A program made the position numbers and the translations under genes. Shown here in pieces: positions 1 through 5,456 of a stretch of DNA of 6,850 nt. Numbering within the stretch: the first letter of the stretch is position 1; each line of letters starts with the position of its first letter. Under the pieces are notes generated by a model that had not been told where the DNA came from, made no database searches, and saw only the letters and a program-made list of their open reading frames with translations. The DNA lies in NCBI GenBank assembly GCA_021801305.1, contig JAJYYD010000128.1, positions 1 through 6,850 on the forward strand. The letters are read 5' to 3'. The DNA is from Thermoplasmata archaeon (GTDB lineage: Archaea > Thermoplasmatota > Thermoplasmata > Thermoplasmatales > Thermoplasmataceae).

Positions 1-1606
1 TGGGAACCTGGAGTTCATCTGCAGCCAGCTGGGCAAATGTTGTCTCCTCGCCCTGTCCGTGGGGATTCCCACCGGTAAAGACCGACACCTTTCCTGTAGG
101 GTGTATACGAACTGTTGCGCTTTCCCATAAGCCAAGCCCAAACCCCGTTGACCTTACAACTTTTGACGGACCAAGCCCGCTTACTTCAATATAACTGGAA
201 ATGCCTATTCCCATGTATTTTCCTTCCGACCTCTTTTTCTCCTGTTCTTTTCTGAGACTGTAGTAATCAATTTTATCCATTGCCTTCTTGAGGGCAATCT
301 CATAGTTTCCGCTGTCATAGACAAGCCCAGTTGGAACCGGGTGGGGAAAACTGTCTGCAGGGATAAAGTTCTTCAGCCTTATTTCAGCTGGATCCATGTT
401 GATCCTCCTTGCGAGTATGTCAACCATCCTTTCAACAATGAATGATGCCTCTGGCCTTCCTGCACCTCTGTATGCATCAACTGCAACTGTATTGGTAAGC
501 ACACCGTCTACTTCACAACCCACCGCTTTCATATTGTACTGACCTGCTAGTATAAGGCCGAAAAGTATTGTTGGTACTCCCGGCGCAGCAGTGGAGAGCC
601 ATGCTCCCATGTTCGCGTAGACTTTTGCTTTAATCCCAAGAATTGTTCCATCCTTCTTTGCAGCCATCTCCAGATACTGGATGTGATCTCTGCCATGGGT
701 TGTGGAAAGGAAGTTCTCTTCCCTGGTTTCCATCCACTTCACCGGTTTTTCCAGAAGCTTTGAAAGGTAACATACAACTGCTTCCGGACCATAGCATGAT
801 ATCTTGCTCCCGAAGCCACCGCCAACATCCGGTGCTATGACCCTCAGCCTGTTTTCCGGAACCCCAAGAATCAGTGAGAGAAGGAATCTGTGCACATGCG
901 GATTCTGGGAAGTCATCCATACGGTTGTCTCCCCTGTTCCCTGATCGAATGATGCCACAGTTCCCCTTGTCTCCATGGATGCTGGCTGGAGCCTCTGGTT
1001 CACGAACCTCTCCTTCACAACAACATCAGCCTTTGAGAAGACCTCATCCACGTTTCCTGCATCTATTTTCCACCTGAATGCAATATTTCCCGGAACTTCG
1101 TCATAAAGCTGGGGTGCACCTTTTTCCACAGCCTTTTCCTGGTCTATCACAGGTTCAAGCGGCACATATTCTACATATATCATTTCAGCTGCATCTGAAG
1201 CCTGGAAAGGGGTTTCAGCAACCACCACAGCAATAGGATCGCCAACATACCTGACCCTGTCAACTGCAACTGCCGGATACTGTGGTATCTTCAGATCAGA
1301 ATTCGGTATGGCCCAGGCAGTTGGGATTGGATTTAGTTTTCCGCTGAAATCCTTGCCGGTGTAAACTGCAATTACCCCTGGCATTTTCATTGCTTTTTTC
1401 GTGTTCACGCTCTTTATCAGTGCATGTGCATAATCACTGCGGAGAAAATGTGCATAGACTGTCCCTGGTGGGGTTATATCTTCTGTATATCGACCATGGC
1501 CAGTGACCATCCTTGTATCTTCTCTCCTGGTGGATCTTTTACCCACATACCTGTTCTGGCTGGCACTCTCCTGGACCGATACCTCCATCTCCTGCCTGGC
1601 AGTCAT
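1..1606 (-). CDS. coxL: Molybdenum hydroxylase large (Mo-cofactor) subunit, form II CoxL-like, 3' part off the window
   Basis: Catalytic subunit of a xanthine dehydrogenase/CO dehydrogenase family enzyme, binding the pterin Mo cofactor. ATG at 1606 opens a frame that stays open for 535 codons to the left edge; relatives have roughly 750-800 residues, so about a third is missing. Residues 18-150 form the aldehyde oxidase a/b hammerhead domain (RYVGKRSTRRED, then VRYVGDPIAVVVA at 118-130). The Mo-binding domain follows, with TSQNPH (232-237), PDVGGGFGSK (259-268), the active-site loop AYRGAGR (378-384) and NPHGQGEETT (514-523). The loop has Gly-Ala-Gly where proven CO oxidisers have Cys-Ser-Phe, so it belongs to the form II/aldehyde oxidoreductase-like group. 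The start lies 1 nt after the small-subunit stop, with AGGAGGG 10 nt upstream. The coxL symbol is a family label; the substrate is unknown and CO is unlikely. A glyceraldehyde- or other aldehyde-oxidising role, as for related Sulfolobus enzymes, is one possibility. Confidence 0.93.
   Translation of the reverse strand, partial: MTARQEMEVSVQESASQNRYVGKRSTRREDTRMVTGHGRYTEDITPPGTVYAHFLRSDYAHALIKSVNTKKAMKMPGVIAVYTGKDFSGKLNPIPTAWAIPNSDLKIPQYPAVAVDRVRYVGDPIAVVVAETPFQASDAAEMIYVEYVPLEPVIDQEKAVEKGAPQLYDEVPGNIAFRWKIDAGNVDEVFSKADVVVKERFVNQRLQPASMETRGTVASFDQGTGETTVWMTSQNPHVHRFLLSLILGVPENRLRVIAPDVGGGFGSKISCYGPEAVVCYLSKLLEKPVKWMETREENFLSTTHGRDHIQYLEMAAKKDGTILGIKAKVYANMGAWLSTAAPGVPTILFGLILAGQYNMKAVGCEVDGVLTNTVAVDAYRGAGRPEASFIVERMVDILARRINMDPAEIRLKNFIPADSFPHPVPTGLVYDSGNYEIALKKAMDKIDYYSLRKEQEKKRSEGKYMGIGISSYIEVSGLGPSKVVRSTGFGLGLWESATVRIHPTGKVSVFTGGNPHGQGEETTFAQLAADELQVP
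455..475 (-). other. Active-site loop codons for AYRGAGR (form II signature)
   Basis: These seven codons read GCA TAC AGA GGT GCA GGA AGG on the minus strand, residues 378-384 of the large subunit. The equivalent loop of form I CO dehydrogenases is AYRCSFR, whose Cys carries the Cu-S-Mo bridge. The Cys position is Gly here, so a Cu-S-Mo centre of that kind is not expected. Confidence 0.9.
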
Positions 1607-1607
1607 T

Positions 1608-2114
1608 TCACTCACTCCCTCCTGATTCTGATGCTGCCTTTACAGCCTCAACTATGTTCTGGTAACCGGTGCATCTGCACATGTTCCCGGATATTCCCCA
1701 TCTTATCTGGTCCTCGGTTGGATGGGGGTTCTCCTTCAGGAACCATGAGATTTCCATTATCATGCCCGGGGTACAGAATCCGCACTGCAGACCGTGATTC
1801 TCCCTGAATGCCTCCTGGACAGAATTCAGGTGCCCGTCGATCTCCAGTGACTCAATGGTCTCTATCTCGGATTCGTCTGCCTGTACTGCAAGCATTGTGC
1901 ACGATTTTACGCTCTTTCCATTGTAGATCACCGTACATGCACCACAGTTTGAAGTGTCGCACCCTATGTGGGTTCCCGTAAGCCCAAGGTTTTCCCTGAT
2001 AAAATGAACCAGCAGCATCCTTGGTTCAACTTCTTCCTCCACTGCCTTGCCATTTATTCTTGTGCTGATTTTTATCTTGCCCGATCCCCTGGTCATTTTT
2101 CCCTCCTGCATCAT
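1608..2114 (-). CDS. coxS: Molybdenum hydroxylase small [2Fe-2S] subunit (CoxS-like)
   Basis: Electron-transfer subunit with two [2Fe-2S] clusters that pass electrons from the Mo site to FAD. The N-terminal plant-ferredoxin-like domain has Cys52, Cys57, Cys60 and Cys72 (C-x4-C-x2-C-x11-C). The C-terminal helical [2Fe-2S] domain has Cys111, Cys114, Cys146 and Cys148 (CGFC...CRC). All eight ligands are present and 168 residues is a normal family length. The first ATG overlaps the medium-subunit stop as ATGA (2111-2114). A second in-frame ATG at 2096 (codon 7) is preceded by a strong AGGAGGG, so the real product may be 162 residues. The conserved domain begins after either start. It is the middle gene of the M-S-L operon. 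There is no transmembrane segment or signal peptide, so the complex should be cytoplasmic. Confidence 0.95.
   Translation of the reverse strand: MMQEGKMTRGSGKIKISTRINGKAVEEEVEPRMLLVHFIRENLGLTGTHIGCDTSNCGACTVIYNGKSVKSCTMLAVQADESEIETIESLEIDGHLNSVQEAFRENHGLQCGFCTPGMIMEISWFLKENPHPTEDQIRWGISGNMCRCTGYQNIVEAVKAASESGGSE
2101..2107 (-). promoter_or_regulatory. Shine-Dalgarno site inside the coxS 5' end
   Basis: AGGAGGG on the minus strand lies 4 nt upstream of the ATG at 2096 and downstream of the first ATG at 2114. It favours initiation at codon 7. The first ATG has only the weaker GGGGGTGA just before it, inside coxM, and would rely mainly on coupling to the medium-subunit stop. Confidence 0.5.
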
Positions 2115-2989
2115 TTCACCCCCATTGCTTTTTCAACTGCCTCATTCAATCCTCTCCTGACCAGAACCTCACTTATGTATCTCTTGAATTCAGCTGAACC
2201 TCGCAGAGGATCATCCATTGGATCCGTTTCATCTGCTGCAATTTTTGCAGCTTCCCTGAATGTATTCCCTTCGACCTTTTTTCCCAGGAGGAACTCTTCT
2301 GCCTTCTGTGATCTGATTGGAGTGGGTGCAACAGCTGTCAGGCCAATCCCGGCGTATGTGCATTCCCCGTTTCCTGAAATGGACAACTGGATTGCCACAC
2401 CTACAGTTGCAAAATCTCCCGCCTTTCTCTCCATTTTCTGATATGAGTAACCGTTATTTTTTTCCGGTACTGGAAAAGTGATTTCAGTCAATACCTCTCC
2501 GGGTTCCATAGTTGTGGTATATGAATCTTCAAAGAAGTCGTCCGCCTCTATTGTTCTTTCTCCATTCTCTCCCTTTACTGTTGCCTTACCCCTCAATGCA
2601 AGAAAACAGGCTCCCCAGTCGCCAGAAGGATCAGCGTGGCATAGGGACCCTCCCATTGTGCCCCTGTTCCTAACCTGGGGGTCCCCAATCCATCCGGAGA
2701 CCTTTTTAAGAAGGGGTATCTTTTCATAAAGTATCCTTGAATTCTCTATCTGGTAATCGGTGACCATTGATCCTATCTTAATTTCTCCACGCTTTTCCTC
2801 AATTTTTGAAAGTTCAGGAATCCTGCTCATGTCAACAATATTTGGAATGTTGATCACCCTTGACTTAAGGAGTGGAATCAGGCTCATCCCGCCAGCCAGC
2901 ACCCTTGCATTCTCTCCATACTTTTTCATTAAAACCATGGCCTCGTCTACACTCTTAGGCCTGAAATAATCAAACTCTTCAGGAAACAT
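2111..2989 (-). CDS. coxM: Molybdenum hydroxylase medium (FAD) subunit, CoxM-like
   Basis: Flavin subunit that takes electrons from the iron-sulfur subunit and passes them to an outside acceptor. It has 292 residues, close to the family norm of about 280-300. Residues 4-20 ([17 protein letters not shown]) are the typical N-terminus. AGGMSLIP (32-39) and [16 protein letters not shown] (111-126) are the two FAD pyrophosphate-binding loops of the PCMH-type fold. The remainder from about residue 180 matches the CO dehydrogenase flavoprotein C-terminal domain ([13 protein letters not shown], then [14 protein letters not shown]). It is the first gene of the operon. TGA lies directly upstream in frame at 2990-2992, so the ATG at 2989 is the earliest possible start. 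A GGTG element 5 nt upstream may serve as a weak ribosome site. Confidence 0.95.
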   Translation of the reverse strand: MFPEEFDYFRPKSVDEAMVLMKKYGENARVLAGGMSLIPLLKSRVINIPNIVDMSRIPELSKIEEKRGEIKIGSMVTDYQIENSRILYEKIPLLKKVSGWIGDPQVRNRGTMGGSLCHADPSGDWGACFLALRGKATVKGENGERTIEADDFFEDSYTTTMEPGEVLTEITFPVPEKNNGYSYQKMERKAGDFATVGVAIQLSISGNGECTYAGIGLTAVAPTPIRSQKAEEFLLGKKVEGNTFREAAKIAADETDPMDDPLRGSAEFKRYISEVLVRRGLNEAVEKAMGVK

Positions 2990-3017
2990 TCACACACCCA
3001 TGATCACATGAACATAA

Positions 3018-3026
3018 CAATATATC
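3018..3026 (+). promoter_or_regulatory. Possible TATA box for the small ORF at 3045
   Basis: CAATATATC is centred about 23 nt upstream of the ATG at 3045. That spacing would place transcription start at or next to the start codon, giving a leaderless mRNA as is common in archaea. It overlaps the promoter elements that face the hydroxylase operon, so the region may fire in both directions. Confidence 0.3.
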
Positions 3027-3037
3027 AAGTTTTATAA
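3018..3037 (-). promoter_or_regulatory. Probable archaeal promoter for the coxMSL-like operon
   Basis: Two TATA-like elements face the medium-subunit gene: TTATAAAAC (minus strand, 3037-3029) and GATATATTG (3026-3018). Initiation about 25 nt downstream would give leaders of roughly 19 or 8 nt. The hexamer ATAACA occurs on the plus strand at 3014-3019 and 3034-3039, a 20-bp pitch across this core. This is the AT-richest part of the gap between coxM and tfx. The choice between the two boxes is not resolved by sequence. Confidence 0.5.
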
Positions 3038-3044
3038 CACTATA

Positions 3045-3149
3045 ATGAAATGGCTGAAACAAGCTGATTTACTGTACCTGTTTAGAATATCTGCACTTAC
3101 ATATTTTGCCCCATGGATAGTTTTCTACATCAATCAGCTATTTGCCTGA
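3045..3149 (+). CDS. Candidate 34-residue single-pass membrane micropeptide
   Basis: ATG to TGA gives 34 residues. The N-terminus is basic and hydrophilic (MKWLKQADLL). The rest is strongly hydrophobic and aromatic (SALTYFAPWIVFYINQLF), long enough for one transmembrane helix, with Arg14 just before it. It fills otherwise unexplained DNA between coxM and tfx. Its last 20 nt run antisense into the 3' end of tfx. There is no Shine-Dalgarno site; a TATA-like element at the spacing for leaderless transcription is the only expression signal. I do not recognise a family. It could be a chance ORF, but the ordered basic-then-hydrophobic composition is more protein-like than expected for random AT-rich spacer. 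No function is claimed. Confidence 0.4.
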   Translation: MKWLKQADLLYLFRISALTYFAPWIVFYINQLFA

Positions 3150-3567
3150 CATTAAGGGAACCGTCCGGAAGTATGCTGACTTCAGTGCCTTCCTGAATGA
3201 TGCCGTTCTTTATATTCTGGCCATGGCATATTTTCAATAGCGTGAATATCTCAGGGATTGAAGACCTGATCTTAATGTTTTTCTGATCTCCTGCAGCAAG
3301 AATCTCCTTTATGGCATCAAGTATCTGGGTACCTTTGCCTATCGCCACCCTGACAGAAAGTCCTTCCTCATAGGCCATTTGTATGGTATTGAAAGCTTTT
3401 TGAATATTGATCATGGCCCTCTTTTCCAGTATTGTCACGTCCTGCCTTGTTATATTGAGAATCTTTGCAATCTCGGATTTTTTCATGTTGTTTTTGCGCA
3501 TCCTCATGATTTCTCTCTGCCTCTCGGTCAGGAACGAGTTATTCTGGTCTGTTTCTTTTGGGGACAT
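3130..3567 (-). CDS. tfx: Tfx-family DNA-binding transcriptional regulator
   Basis: A 145-residue archaeal regulator. Residues 11-57 form a sigma-70 region-4-like helix-turn-helix: SFLTERQREIMRMRK, then SEIAKILNITRQDVTILEKR (31-50), the recognition part typical of Tfx. Residues 60-145 form the Tfx C-terminal domain (VRVAIGKGTQILDAIKEI, then RSSIPEIFTLLK, then EGTEVSILPDGSLNV). In Methanothermobacter, Tfx binds near the promoter of the fmdECB operon for molybdenum formylmethanofuran dehydrogenase. Its place here, between a molybdenum hydroxylase operon and a molybdate/tungstate importer, suggests a comparable metal-linked role (inference). It is divergent from the transporter genes. A TATA box about 24 nt before the ATG and no convincing ribosome site suggest a leaderless mRNA. 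Confidence 0.92.
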   Translation of the reverse strand: MSPKETDQNNSFLTERQREIMRMRKNNMKKSEIAKILNITRQDVTILEKRAMINIQKAFNTIQMAYEEGLSVRVAIGKGTQILDAIKEILAAGDQKNIKIRSSIPEIFTLLKICHGQNIKNGIIQEGTEVSILPDGSLNVRQIAD

Positions 3568-3586
3568 ATAACCACATATATTTTTG

Positions 3587-3595
3587 TTAAATAAA
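3587..3595 (-). promoter_or_regulatory. TATA box of tfx
   Basis: TTTATTTAA on the minus strand spans -28 to -20 relative to the tfx ATG at 3567. This is the spacing expected for transcription beginning at the start codon. Its upstream side lies 5 bp from the inverted repeat at 3600-3621. Confidence 0.6.
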
Positions 3596-3599
3596 TTTG

Positions 3600-3621
3600 T
3601 TTACCTTTTTTAAATGGTAAA
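3600..3621. promoter_or_regulatory. Inverted repeat, candidate operator between tfx and wtpA promoters
   Basis: TTTACC (3600-3605) and GGTAAA (3616-3621) are perfect 6-bp inverted arms separated by 10 bp. The spacer adds three more matched pairs (TTT/AAA), so 9 of 11 positions are symmetrical. It sits almost exactly between the tfx TATA box (3587-3595) and the wtpA TATA box (3625-3633), where it would cover the BRE position of both promoters. Autoregulation by Tfx, or binding by another oxyanion-responsive regulator, is inference. Confidence 0.5.
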
Positions 3622-3624
3622 TAG

Positions 3625-3633
3625 TATATTATA
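3625..3633 (+). promoter_or_regulatory. TATA box of the wtpABC-like operon
   Basis: TATATTATA is followed by about 40 nt to the ATG at 3674, so initiation near 3653-3657 would leave a leader of some 17-21 nt. That leader would carry GGGAG (3656-3660) and GTGA (3663-3666) as a Shine-Dalgarno region. The box lies inside the 20-codon extension that would come from the upstream ATG at 3614, which argues against that start. Confidence 0.6.
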
Positions 3634-3673
3634 TGACTCCATTCCAGTATGTTCCGGGAGAAGTGACAGTTTA

Positions 3674-4711
3674 ATGAAAAAAAGTTACACACTGATAATT
3701 GCAGTTCTTGTTGCCGCAGTGGTTGTATCTTCCGTCGTTGTATTCGACAGCGGATTATTCGGCAACAACTCCGGCGAGCTCATAACATACACGGCAGATG
3801 CATATGTCCAGGAGGCAAATTACCTCCTTGACGGATACCATAATATTTCCGGCGTTAATGTGGAGCCTGCAAAAGGCGGTGGATCTTATACGGATGCCAG
3901 GGAAATATCCCAGAATGACCCGGCAAACATCTTCATTTCTGTTGCCCTGAATTCATACGATAAATCATATCTGGTCCCAAGATACAGCGGCTGGGCAATT
4001 GCCTTTGCTGCAGACAGCCTGGTCATTGCCTATTCAGGCCTTACAGATCATAACTCTTCTGCGGTTTCAATAATAAACCAGTTTTCCCAGGCCAACAGCA
4101 CAAACAGCAGCACACTTTACAGGGACGCCTTCATGAACTTAACCTCTGGAAAGGTGAAGGTTGGAATTTCCGATCCAAATTCAGACCCAGCCGGATTCAG
4201 GGCATGGATAAGCCTTGAAATTGCAGGTTACGAATTTGAAAACGGCAACAGGAGCTATTTCGAAAACAGGATGTCCCATAACAGCGGGAATGTATCGGCA
4301 ACAAGCGCAGCAGAGCTTGTTTCTCCCCTTGTCGACGGAAACATCCAGTTCCTGTACATATACAGGTCTGCAGCCATTGCAAAGGGGCTTGACTACATAT
4401 CACTCCCTCCTTCCCTTGATCTGGGAAATGAAAGCATGGCATCGTTCTATGGGCAGTTCAACTACACACTGGCTACGGGAGTGATCAGCGGGAGTCCCAT
4501 ATATCTCTATATTTCAGCACTGGCGAACAATACAAATGCCACATCCGCAGATGGGTTCGTGAGTTATGTGGTGAACAACAACTCAAACCTTACTGAATTC
4601 GGTCTTGTGCCACTCAAAACATCCCTTCTTTTCACCAGTGTAGCTGTGCCATCATGGATCCAGAACCAGATCCAGTCAGGAAAATTAAAGATAGGAGGAT
4701 CTGTTGACTGA
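3674..4711 (+). CDS. wtpA: Tungstate/molybdate ABC transporter substrate-binding protein (WtpA/ModA family)
   Basis: Extracytoplasmic receptor that captures molybdate or tungstate for the ABC importer; 345 residues from the ATG at 3674. Residues 1-24 (MKKSYTLIIAVLVAAVVVSS...) form a signal peptide or uncleaved anchor; no Cys is present, so it is not a lipoprotein. Family landmarks are GGGSYTDAREI (68-78), the hinge-region strand SGWAIAFAADSLVIAYSG (105-122), KVGISDPNSDPAGFRAW (162-178), LVSPLVDGNIQFLYIYRSAAIAKGLDYISLP (215-245) and GSPIYLYI (273-280). Known WtpA structures use an Asp and a Glu to complete six-fold metal coordination; the Asp-rich SDPNSDP loop is present, but I cannot place the Glu by eye. 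The protein has 14 N-x-S/T sequons, suggesting heavy N-glycosylation. An in-frame ATG at 3614 would only place a hydrophilic tail before the signal sequence and contains the promoter, so it was not chosen. Confidence 0.9.
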   Translation: MKKSYTLIIAVLVAAVVVSSVVVFDSGLFGNNSGELITYTADAYVQEANYLLDGYHNISGVNVEPAKGGGSYTDAREISQNDPANIFISVALNSYDKSYLVPRYSGWAIAFAADSLVIAYSGLTDHNSSAVSIINQFSQANSTNSSTLYRDAFMNLTSGKVKVGISDPNSDPAGFRAWISLEIAGYEFENGNRSYFENRMSHNSGNVSATSAAELVSPLVDGNIQFLYIYRSAAIAKGLDYISLPPSLDLGNESMASFYGQFNYTLATGVISGSPIYLYISALANNTNATSADGFVSYVVNNNSNLTEFGLVPLKTSLLFTSVAVPSWIQNQIQSGKLKIGGSVD

Positions 4712-4725
4712 CCTGAAAGGAGTTT

Positions 4726-5382
4726 ATGAAAAGAAGCGGATTCAAGGGCGGTACTGATGCTGTTTCAATCATTTCTTATGTAACCATAGCGCTGCTCATA
4801 ATTCCCATACTTTTCATACTTTATTTCGGATTTGTGGTTTACAGGGATGCCCTGGGATTCAGCGGCACTGTATTTGAGTCCATTGAACTTACCGTGATAT
4901 CCTCTGCAATCTCTGCATTCATTGTTTTTGTTGTATTCACGCCCCTGGCGTTCAACCTTGCCAGGAAACAGAGCAATTTCATGGAGACAGCTTCTGATAT
5001 ACCGGCATCAATCCCGCATCCCATAGTGGGCATAGCTTTCCTGATCATTGGAAGCCCGATCACCCCGTTTGGAAGATTCCTGTCATCAATTGGCATAGAT
5101 TTTTTTGACAGCATACAGGGCCTCATCGTTGCCCTCTCCTTCATTTCTGCTCCGGTTTATATAAGATCAGCACAATCCGTATTCTCTTCCATGAACAGGT
5201 ATCATGAAATGCTGGGTTATTCACTTGGGATATCAAGGCTTCGCATCCTCTATTCGGTTGTCATACCTGGGACAATCAAGGATCTGGCATCTGCAACTCT
5301 AACCTCCATGAGCAGGGCCATGAGTGAATTCGGTTCCATTGCCATACTTGCCTATTATATTCTGTCACGGCTGCAGCTCTGA
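4726..5382 (+). CDS. wtpB: Tungstate/molybdate ABC transporter permease (WtpB/ModB family), frame disrupted near the C-terminus
   Basis: Membrane channel subunit of the importer. AAAGGAG lies just before the ATG, 14 nt after the wtpA stop. Membrane segments fall at about residues 14-39, 52-78, 93-113, 131-150 and 187-211. The cytoplasmic EAA loop that docks on the ATPase is E161-MLGYSLGISRLRILYSVVIP-181. The diagnostic SRAMSEFGSIAILAYY (196-211) matches the WtpB pattern. After Tyr211 family members continue with about 20 loop residues and a last transmembrane helix; here the frame gives only ILSRLQL and stops at 218. A credible last helix follows in another frame (5361-5456). The gene therefore looks like it suffered a deletion of 3n+1 nt, about 60 nt, though an assembly error or programmed frameshifting cannot be excluded. 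Without the last helix the permease may be non-functional. Confidence 0.85.
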   Translation: MKRSGFKGGTDAVSIISYVTIALLIIPILFILYFGFVVYRDALGFSGTVFESIELTVISSAISAFIVFVVFTPLAFNLARKQSNFMETASDIPASIPHPIVGIAFLIIGSPITPFGRFLSSIGIDFFDSIQGLIVALSFISAPVYIRSAQSVFSSMNRYHEMLGYSLGISRLRILYSVVIPGTIKDLASATLTSMSRAMSEFGSIAILAYYILSRLQL

Positions 5383-5456
5383 TGATAATTGTGTCAATGG
5401 CAATACTGGGGATAACCAGGTTGCTGAAAAGCGGCATCATAAGGAGAAGCCAATGA
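5361..5456 (+). pseudogene. wtpB: Out-of-frame C-terminal segment of the wtpB permease (last transmembrane helix)
   Basis: Read from 5361 this stretch encodes SVTAAALMIIVSMAILGITR, then LLKSGIIRRSQ and a TGA at 5454-5456. The hydrophobic helix with a basic cytoplasmic tail aligns with the end of archaeal ModB/WtpB proteins (as in PVAAILILLSLAVFVALR). Its stop overlaps the ATPase ATG as ATGA, the usual operon junction. That shows the ancestral permease ended here and not at 5382. Confidence 0.75.
5441..5446 (+). promoter_or_regulatory. Shine-Dalgarno site fixing the wtpC start
   Basis: AAGGAG is 6 nt upstream of the ATG at 5453 and supports that start over the upstream in-frame ATG at 5324. 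The extension from 5324 would be an out-of-frame reading of the permease and has no ABC-like content. Confidence 0.7.

Noticed and set aside
1..1606. Assignment as a true aerobic CO dehydrogenase large subunit
   Set aside because: The loop is AYRGAGR, lacking the Cys of form I enzymes, so CO oxidation is not supported.
1424..1807. Plus-strand 127-codon ORF across the coxL/coxS junction
   Set aside because: It is antisense to two clearly conserved genes and resembles no family; a shadow frame.
2990..3001. Three-residue upstream ORF (ATG GGT GTG TGA) directly before coxM
   Set aside because: Too short to tell from chance, and depending on which TATA box is used it may not be fully within the transcript.
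3614..3673. Upstream in-frame ATG adding 20 residues to the substrate-binding protein
   Set aside because: It would put a hydrophilic tail before the signal sequence, and the stretch contains the TATA box and half of the inverted repeat. The ATG at 3674 has a suitable ribosome site.
5324..5452. N-terminal extension of the ATPase from an ATG at 5324
   Set aside because: This is permease DNA read in a third frame; the ABC domain, the Shine-Dalgarno site and the ATGA overlap all point to 5453.
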